The notes: generated from the letters alone by a model not told the origin. Positions 34,689 to 49,688 are shown, numbered from the stretch's first letter. The stretch is DNA of 64,000 bases from Castor canadensis (GCF_047511655.1 NC_133403.1:16799014-16863013), one strand, 5' to 3'. Numbers and translations are program-made.

Positions 34689-36176
34689 CTGGCAAGAAAA
34701 AGAAAAGGAGAAACTGCCAACTCTAGTAGTACTTAAGGTAAGTTTTCCTCAGATGAAACATACCAAAAATACCAGTTTGTAAGTAAATGAATGCAAATGT
34801 AGAAATATAAATGTTACATAATTTAAATACTTTCTCAGAAACTCTTGACATAAAGAATATTACCTGTACGTATACCTGTATCCTTCAGAGTGGCAGATCT
34901 TAAACTAGTTTGGATTTCTTGGGGACATGTGTTGATGAGTATGAGAAGACCTGCAATAACCAGGAGCACTTTCTTGTATACCAATTCACTCAGTCAAAAG
35001 AAATATAAGGTTTCATTTCAACACCAAAATAAATATACACATGTGAAGAGTAAAATGCACAATTCAAATGCATAGACACTCACAAACCAAGACCCTGATG
35101 AATTTGTGGTTAGCCATCTATAGCTTCCTACTTGAGAAGTAAGTTACTACCACTACAGCTAAATCAATTGAAGCCTGAGAAGCATAATTTTAGAGAAGTA
35201 AAGGGCAAGGGAAAACCTTTACACAATAGGGAGAGAAAAGAGAAAAGTAGAAGGCAAATTGATGGATTGTGTCTAGAATGAAGTCAAGCCTGTTACCTTG
35301 TTCTTTGCATAAAAAAGCACAATGCTGTCAAAATAATATTTTCATTAATAAACTAATAATTCAAATCTACAAAAACATATCAGAACAACAGTTATGGATA
35401 ACTCCTGCAATATTGTAGTTGTAAATGCATTGAAAAATTGAACTTGAAGGTGAAGACATCAATGATAATCTCATCTCTGCCACGTGCTGGCTGTGTGACC
35501 TTGAACAAATCATATGAAATGCAATTATTTAACTTATACATCCCAAAGGTTGGGCAATTTTGACTAATTTGATGTTTTAGTTTAACTGGGGCCACCCCTG
35601 GGGAAATTTTCCCATAGGAACAACTTTGAGATCCTCAGAATCTGGGCTTTTTCTAGATTCCAGTTTTCCTCTAGGAAAAAGACTAGGAAGAACAGGCCTA
35701 AGCTGGACACAGGTCACCAAACACTAACTAAACCTGGTCTCTTATGCTCAACTCATATCTCTGGGAGGGATCCCACAATTTCCCCTTGAGTTTAAATGAA
35801 ATCCCACAGGTTAACAAATAAGAATTTGTACCAAGCCCTTATGGTGAGCTGATTCAACACAAGGTGCTAGCAAGCAGTTATAAAAGAAATGCTCAATGTT
35901 GTCTCTGTCCTGAGGTTAAGATGCATGATCAACCAGATAGCAGAGTAAGGTCTATAATTGCCAGTGTTGGATTAGGATCCTAAGTGCTTTAGTAATTCAG
36001 GAAAGAAAGGGTGATTGTGGAGCAGGAGGCAGGTGTGTAGTTGCAGATTAGGTAGAACTTTAATCAGGGTGCCAAGAAAGGGAAAATGTGATTTAGTCTC
36101 TAGAAATCAGCAAATTTCTCATTATTCACTTCTGAATAGTCACTAGCTCAGCAGTAAACAAGAACCTGCTGCCTAC
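34689..36176. other. Intron remnant, nothing recognised
   Basis: I see no repeat family or coding match with confidence. A short minus-strand frame at 35,392-35,595 has no recognisable family. Confidence 0.45.
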
Positions 36177-36273
36177 CTAGAATATAGGAAAGCCAGCAGC
36201 TTATCCAGCAAGTGAAGTTTCCCACTAGCCTCAATCAGGTGGTCTCCAACTTCAAAAGGCTCTGTTTCCACAC
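36177..36273 (-). pseudogene. CHD1L: CHD1L pseudogene exon: [12 protein letters not shown] region
   Basis: It is fully open between acceptor TTTACCAG and donor [31 protein letters not shown] then [11 protein letters not shown]. Only two changes are seen against remembered CHD1L (P to T, T to I). It is the best conserved exon in the copy, so the duplication may be younger than the lesions elsewhere suggest. Confidence 0.93.
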
Positions 36274-36576
36274 CTGGTAAAGAGAAAAATCCACTCCCAA
36301 CAATGTGCCCTCAGTCAGGATATACTCCTTAAGAAGAAAAGCCATTATTTAGGGTCAGCAAGAGCATCCACACTTATTCAGCTGTGGAATGTGCCCCAGC
36401 CTCATCTCTGTTGACAATCTGCTTATAATTGCTTACATGACAATCTCAGGGCTGCTAATCACCAATCACAGAGCCTAAAACACTCAAAAAGCCTAATAAA
36501 TGCTATGCTAAGGAGAAAACCTACTCTTTAGGAAAGTGAGGCACAGGGAGATCCTAGTACTTTAGAAAATAAATCA

Positions 36577-36870
36577 AGAAGGCTGGATATGTTGGTGCAC
36601 CCTTGTCATCCAGCTACTCAGGAAATGAAGAAAGAAGATTGTGGTTTGAGGCCATCCTGGACAAACATTAGCAAGATGCTGTCTTAAAAAAAAAAAGAAG
36701 AATCTGAGTATGGTGGCACCCAGGCAAAAGCACAAGACACTATCTGAAAAATAAACTGAAAGCAAAAAGGACTGGGAGTGTTCCTCAAGTGGTAGAGCAC
36801 TTGCCTAGGAAGCTCAAAGGTCTGTGTTCAAACTCCAGTACTGCCAAAAATAACTAAATAAATAAGCTTA
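36577..36870 (+). mobile_element. Dimeric B1/ID-like SINE
   Basis: A B1-like half ('tcatccagctactcagg', 'gtttgaggccatcctgg') is joined to an ID-like half ('tcctcaagtggtagagcac', 'aactccagtactgcc') and an A-rich tail. Confidence 0.85.
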
Positions 36871-37509
36871 AATGTATATCTATTTAAGATGCAGTTCATA
36901 TCCTCACATGGCAAAGACTTCCTTGAAATTACTACAGCAGACATCCACATTAATCCCTTGTACACTTGAAGTTCCATGGCCAGAGGTCCTGGAATTGTAC
37001 CACAGGTTTCCATCAGAGCATAATAATAAAGCCCCAGTTTAAGTGAAAACAAAAACACTGCACATCAAATTTATTGGAGGGACCTAATAAGTTCTCAGAA
37101 GGAAACTTAGAGAAGTTGGTAAGACAAGGGGAGGCAGCAAATGAGACTGAGAAGAAGGAGAAAGTGCTCCCCAGAAGCTGAGTACAGAAAGGCTTCCAAG
37201 AAGAGGATACCTACAACATGAACTGACAGCCACTGGCTGGGAAACACAGAGAGCAGTGGAGAACTTGGCAGAGTGGTGACCAACACTGTGGGAAATTGAT
37301 TGATGAAGAAATGCTCAGATAAATCCAGGTTATGACATGTTCTGTAAAATCAATCACTGGCTTTGACTCTCTAAAAGTCTCAAATCATGGAAGACAAAAA
37401 CAAATCAAAATGAAGAAGCTTAAATTATTTCTAGATTATGGGAGAATAAACAGGCCTGACAAATCCAATGCAGAATCTATGATTGGACCTTAGATATTTT
37501 TTTAATGTC
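36871..37509. other. Intron remnant, nothing recognised
   Basis: A short minus-strand open frame at 36,828-37,058 has no recognisable family. I see no splice-site-bounded exon matching CHD1L here. Confidence 0.45.
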
Positions 37510-37696
37510 AAAGAAGGCCAGGAGGATTTGTGCATGCCTGTCATCTCAAACTACCTTGGAGGCAGACACAAGAGGATTACAGTCTAAGACCAACCTGAGC
37601 AAAATCATGAGGTCCTATCTGAACAACAAACTAAAAGCTAAAGTACTGAGGCATGGCTTGAGTAGGAGTGCTTGCTTGCCAGCTTGAGGCCCTGAA
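37510..37696 (+). mobile_element. Dimeric B1/ID-like SINE
   Basis: A B1-like half ('tgtgcatgcctgtcatctc') and an ID-like half ('ggcttgagtaggagtgcttgc', 'agcttgaggccctg') run straight into the purine microsatellite, which has replaced the usual A tail. Confidence 0.8.
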
Positions 37697-37719
37697 AAAG
37701 AGAAAGAGAGAGAGAGAGA

Positions 37720-37781
<62 letters not shown>

Positions 37782-37849
37782 AAGAAGAAGAAGAAGAAGA
37801 AGAAGAAGAAGAAGAAGAAGAAGAAGAAGAAGAAGAAGAAGAAGAAGAA
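37697..37849 (+). repeat. (GA)n-(GAA)n purine tract
   Basis: About 153 bp of pure purine: a GA run (37,697-37,777, with a few interruptions) followed by about 23 GAA repeats. The runs of R/E/K or S/L in translations of this region are artefacts of the repeat. Confidence 0.97.
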
Positions 37850-37957
37850 ATGAGAATAATAAACAAGTAAATACTGGCAATTCTTTTGAAAAGATTTTCT
37901 ATGATTTTGACCACAGAACTATTCAAAAAAATAATACAGGAAAGAGAACTGGATTAC

Positions 37958-38033
37958 CATCAAACAAATATGGGTGATCCACACACTTTCAAAGCTGGGA
38001 CAACTTTCTTTGCCACCTCATTTTCAAATGTAT
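37958..38033 (-). pseudogene. CHD1L: CHD1L pseudogene exon: FENETAKK...CVDHPYLFDG
   Basis: Acceptor AAATTTCAG and donor GATG/GTAATC bound 76 bp reading TFENEVAKKV. A deletion of about 17 bases follows, and then the nucleotides for CVDHPYLFD in another frame. In the original frame a TGA follows soon after. The deletion alone would stop translation within ATPase lobe 2. Confidence 0.9.
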
Positions 38034-38690
38034 CTGAAATTTTTAAAAAGGAGAGAAAAAGGTGGACTACCAAACCAACCCCCCAAAATTGCCATAAATA
38101 ACTTTACTAGTTTCCTCATATACCCCTCAAATTCTATTAACTTCTTGAATTGCACCAAACTACACTGAGAGTTAACAGCACATCCATAGGAAATTGTCTT
38201 CACCATCATTTTGTTTTGAGAAGTCTATATTGAATTTAGCGGTGTCTTTTCTTTTTGCAAAATTATCAATTCCCATCTTCAACTGTTCTCAAGTCAAAGA
38301 CCAAACCAAAGCAAATCAAACAAGAAAACAAAAAACTCCAGTAAATAGACTGTTCCACTCCTGCCTCTTACTTCCCACTCTCATTTCCTCCCAGTGAATT
38401 TGATTCAATAAAAGAGTTTTGCAAATTGCTAAATATCTGAGAGTGCAAAGGCATGACTGGGGCATTTAAAAACATTTGCTTAATTAAGGCAAACTGGGTG
38501 AAAGAAAAATTTCATGACTTACAACAACCAAGTCTAAGCTACTCTTAAAATAGTCTCACTGAAGCTGACCTGACCACAAAATTGTACCCTGCATTCTTCT
38601 TATACAAATGAGTAGGATTATAAAATATTTCCTAGCATGAAAATCACATGCTTGTTTACTTTCCAAATAAACAAATGTCTGCTGATTGTT

Positions 38691-38835
38691 GAGATCTTTC
38701 ATCAACATGGTCTTGTAGTATTTTTTCTGCAATGTTGACATGCCATGATAGATCAATACTGTCTTCTTGGGAAGCTCAGTAGCTACCTCAGCTTTCACTT
38801 GCCTCAGCAGAAAAAACATACAAGAGTGTGGGACA
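38691..38835 (-). pseudogene. CHD1L: CHD1L pseudogene exon: [13 protein letters not shown] region
   Basis: The frame [20 protein letters not shown] then [20 protein letters not shown] matches CHD1[21 protein letters not shown] and [20 protein letters not shown], with one codon missing. The 5' part (ELHKLLQP) is badly decayed with a probable one-base deletion, so the acceptor is not clear. The donor is also lost. Confidence 0.9.
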
Positions 38836-39344
38836 AAAGTAGGCAAGGCACTGAAATACTACAGAACACACTGCAATATTTTAATGTTGTTGCTCCTTTT
38901 CATGCTATGTTTTGGGTCATTATTTTTCACAGCACAGATGCTTCTGGATTTACAATAGGATTACAGCCTTATATAGCTATTGCAAGTTGAAAATGTCATT
39001 AAGCTGCTAATATGTTTAATATAGCTACCCTACTGAATACCAATACTTTAAAAGTGCTTCAAACTCAGTTTGCCTAACTCTGCATCTCGGTAAAAAAAGT
39101 CTAAGAGGAAGTCTATTTTACAGAAAGAAAAACGCTGAGTTATTTTGTTTAACTTACTGAAGACCTTCATGAAAACAATGCTGACCCCAACCACACTGTG
39201 GAGGTTCAGTCCTTTGCCATCAAGATTGCTGGCTAATGGGTAGCTGTGATCCACTTGTGCACCCCAGGTTCATAAGAAAGAGTTTCTTACCACATATGGC
39301 TATCCTGGGAAGAGATAACCCAGTGTTTTTTTATACCTTTAGTG

Positions 39345-39770
39345 TCCCACTATGTATATATCAGATTTTCTTTATTCATTTATCTGTTGGTGGACATTTA
39401 GGTTAGTTTCATGTCCTGACTATTATGAAGAGAGCTGCAATAAACATGGGCATGCAAGTATCTTTGACATACTGATTTCATTTCTTTTGGCCATATACCC
39501 AGTAGTGGAATTGCTGGATTGTATGATAGCACTTTTTTAGTTATTTGAGAAACCTCCATCCAGTTTTCCCACCAGCAGTGCATAACAGCTCCCTTTCTTC
39601 ACATCCTCACCAGCATTGATATTTTTCTTTTGGGTAACAGCCATTCTCACTGGAGTGAAGTTGTGATTTCCCTGAGTTAATCACTACCCAATGTATATAT
39701 GAATCAAAAAATTGCACTGTGCCTCATAAATATGTACAATGTTATGTTAATAAAAATTTAAAGATGGTTT
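39345..39770. mobile_element. Old L1 with 5' inversion (twin-priming structure)
   Basis: From 39,345 to about 39,665 the minus strand encodes an L1 ORF2 C-terminal segment (CWWENW, NPAIPLLGI). From about 39,668 to 39,770 the plus strand shows a typical L1 3' end ('cctcataaatatgtacaatg', 'aataaaaattt'). The opposite orientations in one short element fit twin priming. Confidence 0.7.
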
Positions 39771-40009
39771 ATATTGAAAGTGCATTGCTTTCCTAACATC
39801 ATAAGTTCAAAACATTATAAGATGATCAGTCATAACTGGAGGACCTTCTGTATTTCTCCCTTCACTGTGTTTCCCCCAACTTCTTCTAGAATTGTGACTG
39901 GCTCTTAACCGAAGAACTAGAAACACTCAAAAACCTGATTCTTAATTGTAATCTCATTTCCAGGGTATTTTTGCATCTAATCTTATGATCAGCTTTACAC
40001 TTCAGAAAT

Positions 40010-40130
40010 ATAGGGAAAGTAATGTTGCCCCATTTTATAGCAGAGTTAAATAAGTTTCAGAGAAAACCAAGCATCTTCTCCAAGGTCACACAGCTAAATA
40101 TAAATGCTGCCAGCATTCAGATTTTGTTCT
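40010..40130 (+). repeat. MIR-like ancient SINE
   Basis: 'cattttatagcagagttaaa ... ccaaggtcacacagctaaat' follows the MIR core order. Confidence 0.55.
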
Positions 40131-41062
40131 TTTGACTTTAAGTTCCTTGTGTTCCTTCACCAAGTTTCATGAACTTCAAAAAGTATCATCAGTTAAAATT
40201 ACATCACATGTAGGATTAACAGATACAGTGGTGAAAAGAGCAAAGAAGGAACCAGTTAAATTTGAGTTTCAGATTAACAATAAACAGCATTTCAATACAG
40301 ATATGCACCATGTAATATCTGACTCTGTGTTCTATATTTTATCTGACAACTGTAAACATGGAAGTGACCAGAGCAGATCTCCATGTCATCTTTACCCTCT
40401 GGTGTGCAGACTTTTGCTGTGAGAGGCCCTTAGATTCATTTAGCCAGTGCCTACAAAATAACCAGTTGGTGTGCCATCATTTGTTTTAAATAACTATCCT
40501 GGGATACTCAGATAATTCTACAAGACTGAGGGTCTAAGGTATGAAACAAAGCAGTCACCTATATGATTGAATAAGACTTACCTCCTTCACTCATTCACTT
40601 CCACTTCCCATCCATCTCAACTCTTAGTCTTTGAGCAATGTTATAAATAAAAAACAGTGCCACTAATGCTGAACAGGATTTGAGACTACAGCACCCTCTT
40701 AATTTCTGCTTCAGGAAATGGCATTGAAAACCTTTGGATGGAAATGATAACTTGGGGGAAAAAAGTCTGCAAGTTGACAGGCACTTTTTACTTCACCCCA
40801 AAATGAACCAAATAAATAAGACACACTGTAAAATTATGTAACAAACAAGTAAGAGAGTCATCAATAGCAAACAACTAGAGACAATATGAAGGATCTAACA
40901 TCTGCTGTGTATCTGTGGCTCTTTATCTCCCTGGAAGTTGTTCTTTTGCTACCAATTCTCTTCTGTCTGTAGTTGTTATGTACTAGGGTATTTTCTGTGC
41001 CAAGCCCTCTTGGAGATAATTAGTAGAAAAGAAACTTTTTAATAAAGGAACTATTGATTTGG

Positions 41063-41214
41063 ACTCTCTCAATATCCTGGAAATGTTGAACAAAATCGTC
41101 CATCTCCTGCTGAGAAAAGAGATCAGTCTCTACAAAACTGAGGAGGGAGAAGAGCTCATGGAAGCTTTTCTGGGTAGGAGTCCCCATCAACAGGAGACTG
41201 AAGACCACTGAGAA
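41063..41214 (-). pseudogene. CHD1L: CHD1L pseudogene exon: SNF2 motif III
   Basis: After acceptor ATTTATTTGAG the exon is open as [20 protein letters not shown] then [20 protein letters not shown] and [10 protein letters not shown]. It matches CHD1[21 protein letters not shown] and [20 protein letters not shown]. The highly conserved GTPIQN has become GTPTQK. Length is about 152 bp as expected. The donor is not clear. Confidence 0.92.
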
Positions 41215-43795
41215 CTCAAATAAATAGATAAACAAAATTAAGATCCCTGACATTGGGAAGCAGGATTGAGTTACTCATCAAAACCTATGTTCATCTAGAG
41301 TGGCATGATTTAATGGAATGACCAAGGTACATGAAATCAGAAGGCTCAGGTTAAAGTTGCATGATCTGATTGATGTAGGAAATTACTCATTGGTTTCAAC
41401 TGTAAGAAAGGAATAATAACCCTATGAGGAAGATATTCCTATAAGGATGGAAGCAACAGCTGTTTATTACCTCTGAAGTAATACATGAGTATTCAGTATG
41501 GTAACTGCTATTCAATCTATGTGGAGATTCAAAGTATGTGTTACAATCTAAGTGTAGCTTACAAAGCATCTGAGGCACAGTGAGTACATACACGTGGAGT
41601 CTGAGAAGCCAAAATGACAGCATCAGACTCCTCCATTATGAGCAAGAAGCAAGATCTAAAATAAAAGTGTATCCTTTTGTAATAATTTCAATACTTTCAG
41701 TGCCTCAGATGTAAGACATGAAGACCTTTGGATGTTTCTGGACATTGTACAGAATGGAAAGAACTTCTTAAAGTTTTGAGAAAGAAACAAGAACATCAAG
41801 AACAAGTCTCTTACTAATAATTAAATACTAGTTAATTGGAAATAAAATAAAAATTTAGAAAAAACAACAGATATTAGGCCAAGAAGGTCAACCTCTGAAC
41901 AGACATAAACAGGAACTTATACAATTAGACTAACAGACAATGTTGGAAATCCATATCCTCTGCATGTACACATGTATGCATACTGTGTTTTGATATTTAA
42001 AATAATATATTTATTTCAAAAATATGATATGGCAGCATATGCCTATGTACCAAAGTGTTAATGTAGGAAGAGGATTTAATGCTATGTTTTCCTTTTCATA
42101 TCATTCTTTATTTGATTGGGGGGATAATAAACCTCATCTAAAAAGGAAAGCTGAGAGGACCAGAAAAATCTCCCCATGTCATCCTCAGAACAAGAAAAGG
42201 CTTTGAAGACGACTGCAACATAATTCAGTATCCCCACATTAAATTCTGGTTCTTTTACACCTGTGTCTCTTCTCCCATTACAAATTACTAAAGTGGTCTA
42301 GTGTTTTATGAAGCAGACTTTTACAAGGACAGAACCCAGGAAGATGACAACTGTTACAGTTTGATTGTGTTGCCTCTAAAACTCAGGTGTTGCCAATGTG
42401 ATGGTCATAAGAGGCAAGTCTATAAGAGGTGACTGATTAGGCCCCAGAGACTCTTCCCTTCTGAATGGTATCAAGGCCCTTTTAAAAGAGTCATTGTAGC
42501 CAGACCTAGAGGCTCATACCTACAATCCTAGCTACTTGGGAGGTGGAGACTAGAGGCTCACAGTTCAAGGCCAGCCTGGGCAAAAGTTCAGGAGACCCCA
42601 TCTTGAGGAATGGCTAGGTGTGATGTTGTACACCTTTCATCCCACTTTTGTGGGAGACATAAATAGAAGAACAACAGTCCAGCTTGGCCCAGGCATGAAG
42701 CAAGACCCTACTTCAATAATAATCAGTGCAAAAAGGCTTAGCAGAGTCACTCAAGTGGAAAAGTGACTGCCTAGTGTGCACAAGGCCCTGAGTTCAACAC
42801 CCAGTATGGCCAAAAGAAAAAATAAAAGGGGTACTGGACCAGATTGCTCTTTCTTGCCATTCTGCCAAGTAAAGGCATATAAGAAGGCCCATATCAAATT
42901 CTGATATCTTGATCTTGGACTTCCCAATCTTCATAACTATGAAACATAAATTTCTGTTCATTATAAATTAGATGGCCTATGGTATTAGGCACAAATGGAC
43001 TAACATGACAACTTCCTGGAGAAGGGACACTAAAAAGAAGACAAAGGACACTTTGAAGTACAGGGTGCCCTACACAGGGACATCAGTCTTTGAGACATAT
43101 ACACACTGAGCACACCTGCATTAGAACTCTAAAATCTGCCATTTATAGGCCAATAAGTTTAGGATTGAGCTTTAAGATTTTCTTCTAAATGTACTCTAAT
43201 GTTAAGTGATTTGTTACAGAATGAAGATCAAACTTCATCATCACAGAAACTACCATGTGTGATCCCACAAGTGAACAGGCGAGTGTTGGACCAATAATGA
43301 GCAGGATAGTTCAATTCCACCAGCTCCTCAGGAAAAAGAGCAGATACTTCTCATCTACTTTGCCAGCATGGGGCAAGGGAGCAAGGGAAGGAAACTAGAG
43401 CAAGTGTACCACATCCAAAGCATGACAAGGACAAGAGATTGAAGGTAATACTTGATGGTATGAAACTGGACTCCACGATTCCATGTGGACTGTAAAATTC
43501 TTAAATAGGTAAATGGGGAAAAAGGTATAATATGTCCAATATATCTTCCACTGCAAACAAGAATTGTAAGATTTTTGGCAAACAAATTAAAGATAATTGA
43601 AAGAGAGCTGAAACATTTCTAAAATACAATGCATTTTATAGGGATTTACTTATTTCATAACCAGATTTTAGTAAACATTACCTCTGACATAAAAAGAAGA
43701 AGGTAGGCTATAATAAATACTACCTCCATCTCCTAGAAAAGTGTTCACTTAGAAACTCTAGAAATCTGACTGAAAATGTGTTGTAATTTTTTTTA
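41215..43795. other. Intron remnant; one SINE, otherwise nothing recognised
   Basis: A dimeric SINE lies at 42,490-42,830. No exon match or clear repeat was found in the rest. Confidence 0.5.
42490..42830 (+). mobile_element. Dimeric B1/ID-like SINE
   Basis: A B1-like half ('ggctcatacctacaatccta', 'aaggccagcctgggc') and an ID-like half ('cactcaagtggaaaagtgac', 'caaggccctgagttcaac') are followed by an A-rich tail. Confidence 0.85.
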
Positions 43796-43905
43796 AAATT
43801 CTGAGACAGTCTTGCTATTTAGCTCAGGTTGGCCTTGAACTTGAGATCCTCCTGTCACAGCCTCTGAAATGCTGGGATTCTAGGTGTGTACCACCTGTCC
43901 AGCTA
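43796..43905 (-). mobile_element. 7SL/B1-like SINE fragment, minus strand
   Basis: 'tgagacagtcttgctatttagctcaggttggccttgaacttgagatcctcctg ... tgctgggattctaggtgtg' is an inverted Alu/B1-like monomer. Confidence 0.8.
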
Positions 43906-44017
43906 GTATTTTTATAGAGGGGAGCTAAGGGAGGAGGGAAGATGAATAGGTAGACACAGAGTACTTTCAGGGCAGGGAGTTGCTATGCCTGATACTACAA
44001 TGGTGGGTACCTGTCAT

Positions 44018-44029
44018 TATACAGTTTTT
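44018..44029. repeat. Target-site duplication of the full-length L1, left copy
   Basis: TATACAGTTTTT here and at 51,211-51,222 flanks the element. The left copy merges with the L1 poly(T), so its inner end is ambiguous. Confidence 0.8.
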
Positions 44030-44543
44030 TTTTTTAAATTTATTTATTTATTTATTTTTTCTTTTATTATTCATATGTGCATACAAGGCTTGGGTCATTT
44101 CTCCCCCTGCCCCCACCACCTCCGTTACCACCCACTCCGCCTCCTCCCTCTCCCTCCCACCCTCTCAATACCCATCAGAAACTATTTTACCCTTATTTCT
44201 AATTTTGTTGTAGAGAGAGTATAAGCAATAATAGGAAGGAACAAGGGCTTTTGCTGGTTGAGATAAGGATAGCTATACAGGGCATTGACTCACACTGATT
44301 TCCTGTGCGTGGGTGTTACCTTCTAGGTTAATTCTTTTTAATCTAACTTTTTCTCTAGTTCCTGGTCCCCTTTTCCTATTGGCCTCAATTGCTTTTAAGG
44401 TATCTGCTTTAGTTTCTCTGCATTAAGGGCAACAAATGTTAGCTAGTTTTTTAGGTGTCTTACCTATCCTCACCCCTCCCTTGTGTGCTCTCACTTTTAT
44501 CATGTGCTCATAGTCTAATCCCATTGTTGTGTTTGCCCTTGAT
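44030..44543 (-). other. L1 3' UTR with G-rich polypurine tract
   Basis: The region is non-coding and contains, on the L1 strand, a G-rich tract (44,103-44,163) and the poly-A tail end. Its sequence matches the truncated L1 at 26,892-27,278 closely, so both come from one family. Confidence 0.9.
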
Positions 44544-45405
44544 CTAATGTCCACATAAGAGGGAGAACATACGATTTTTGGTCTTTTGGGCCAGGCTAAC
44601 CTCACTCAGAATGATGTTCTCCAATTCCATCCATTTACCAGCAAATGATAACATTTCGTTCTTCTTCATGGCTGCATAAAATTCCATTGTGTATAGATAC
44701 CACATTTTCTTAATCCATTCGTCAGTGGTGGGGCATCTTGGCTGTTTCCATAACTTGGCTATTGTGAATAGTGCCACAATAAACATGGCTGTGCAGATGC
44801 CTCTGGGGTAACCTGTGTCACAGTCTTTTGGGTATATCCCCAAGAGTGGTATTGCTGGATCAAATGGTAGATGGATGTCTAGCTTTTTAAGTAGTCTCCA
44901 AATTTTTTTCCAGACTGGTTGTGCTAGTTTACATTCCCACCAACAGTGTAAGAGGGATCCTTTTTCCCCACATCCTCGCCAACACCTGCTGTTGGTGGTG
45001 TTGCTGATGATGGCTATTCTAACAGGGGTGACGTGGAATCCTAGCATGGTTTTAATTTGCATTTCCTTTATTGCTAGAGATGGTGAGCATTTTTTCATGT
45101 GTTTTTTGGCTATTTGAATTTCTTCTTTTGAGAAAGTTTTGTTTAGTTCACTTGCCCATTTCTTTATTGGTTCATTAGTTTTAGGAGAATTTAGTTTTTT
45201 AATTGCCTATATATTCTGGTTATCAGTCCTTTGTCTGATGTATAGCTGGCAAATATTTTCTCCTACTCTGTGGGTGTTCTCTTCAGTTTAGAGACCATTT
45301 CTTTTGAAGAACAGAAGCTTTTTAGCTTTATGAGGTCCCATTTATCTATGCTATCTCTTAGTTGCTGTGCTGCTGGGGTTTCATTGAGAAAGTTCTTACC
45401 TATAC
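44544..45405 (-). pseudogene. L1 ORF2 C-terminal segment
   Basis: The open part (44,544-45,098) begins MKKCSPSLAIKEMQIKTM and carries the C-terminal cysteine motif around CWRGCGEKGSLLHCWWEC, needed for L1 ribonucleoprotein function. It ends FSLLCGH. Upstream, to about 45,405, ORF2 sequence (LNETPAAQQLRDS) continues in another frame. Confidence 0.9.
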
Positions 45406-45408
45406 CTA

Positions 45409-48368
<2,960 letters not shown>

Positions 48369-48399
48369 TTAGTTGTCTTAGTTGTTTGAAGGCTTGATT

Positions 48400-49688
48400 G
48401 TGCGTACCTAAGTTGAGGTTACTCTCTACTGTCTTGCTTTTTCTTTTCCTGTGGTTTGGTGCTGCCTGTCTTTTCATGGTTAAGTTGGGTTTCACTTTCT
48501 GTGTGCAGAATCCCTTGAAGAACCCTTTGTAGTGGTGGCTTTGTGGTCACATATTGTTTTAGTTTCTGCTTATCATGGAAGACTTTTATTGCTCCATCTA
48601 TTTTGAATGATAGTTTTGCTGGGTAGAGTATCCTGGGGTTGAAGTTATTTTCATTCAGTGCCCGGAAGATCTCACCCCATGCTCTTCTTGCTTTTAATGT
48701 TTCTGTTGAGAAGTCTGCTGTGATTTTGATGGGTTTACCTCTGTATATTACTTGTTTTTTCTCTCACAGCCTTCAATATTCTTTCCTTAGTTTCTGAACT
48801 TGTTGTTTTAATGATGATATGTCGTGGGGTATTTCTATTTTGATCTGGTCTGTTTGGTGTCCTGGAGGCCTCTTGCATCTGTAAGGGAATATCTTTCTCT
48901 AGATTTGGGAAATTTTCCGTTATTATTTTGTTAAATATATTATGCATTCCCTTCGCTTGCACCTCTTCTCCTTCTTCGATGCCCATGATTCTCAAGTTTG
49001 GTCTTTTGATGGAGTCGGTGAGTTCTTGCATTTTCTTTTCACAGGTCTTGAGTTGTTTAATTAATAGTTCTTCGGTTTTTCCTTTAATTACCATTTCATC
49101 TTCAATTTCTGAGATTCTGTCTTCTGTTTGTTCTATTCTACTGGATTGGCCTTCCATTTTGTTTTGCAGTTCTTTTTCGTTCTTTTTTCTGACATTTTCC
49201 ATATCCTGGTTGTTTTCCTCTTTAATGTTGTCTATTGTTGTCCTGAGTTCATTTATCTGTTTATTCATTGTGTTCTCTGTTTCACTTTGGTGTTTATACA
49301 GTGCTTCTATGGTTTCCTTTATTTCTTCTTTTGTTTTTTCAAATTCTCTGTTTTTGTTGTCTTGGAATTTCTTGAGTGTCTCCTGTAAATTTTGGTTGAC
49401 CCTATCCAGTATCATCTCTATAAAATTCTCATTGAGTACCTGTAGTATGTCTTCTTTTAAATTATTCTTGTGGGCTTCATTGGGTCCTTTGGCATAGTTC
49501 ATCTTCATTTTGTTGGAGTCTCGATCTGAGTACCTGTTTTCTTCATTCCCCTCTGGTTCCTGTACTAATTTTTTGCTGTGGGGAAACTCTTTTCCCTGTT
49601 TTTTCTGTCTTCCTGTCATTGTCTTTGGTGTTGTTACTGTCTCTGTACTGTGTGCAATTAAGTATTTTCTAGCTTGTAATAATAACAA
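48400..49688 (-). pseudogene. L1 ORF1 (RNA-binding chaperone), frameshifted
   Basis: The 317-codon open part (48,735-49,688) has a basic N-terminus, probably starting at MTGRQKKQGK (codon 24), because the preceding residues look like 5' UTR read-through. A long coiled coil (about codons 75-215) follows, then the RRM beginning IKRPNLRIMGIEEGEE and ending RHIIIKTTSSETKE. An indel in an A-run near 48,760 shifts the frame. The C-terminal domain continues in the other frame (YRGKPIKITADFSTET) to about 48,470. ORF1p forms trimers that coat L1 RNA. Confidence 0.93.

Larger units (their letters stand above)
38836..41062. other. Intron remnant with an inverted L1 fragment and a MIR-like piece
   Basis: It contains the L1 piece at 39,345-39,770 and a MIR-like patch near 40,010-40,130. 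Otherwise no feature is supported. Confidence 0.5.

Noticed and set aside
36828..37058. 76-codon minus-strand frame with plausible amino-acid composition
   Set aside because: It starts within the tail of a SINE, has no CHD1L similarity and has no bounded splice sites.
37615..37926. Long serine/leucine or K/E/R-rich open frames over 37.6-37.9 kb
   Set aside because: They are translations of the (GA)n-(GAA)n microsatellite in several frames.
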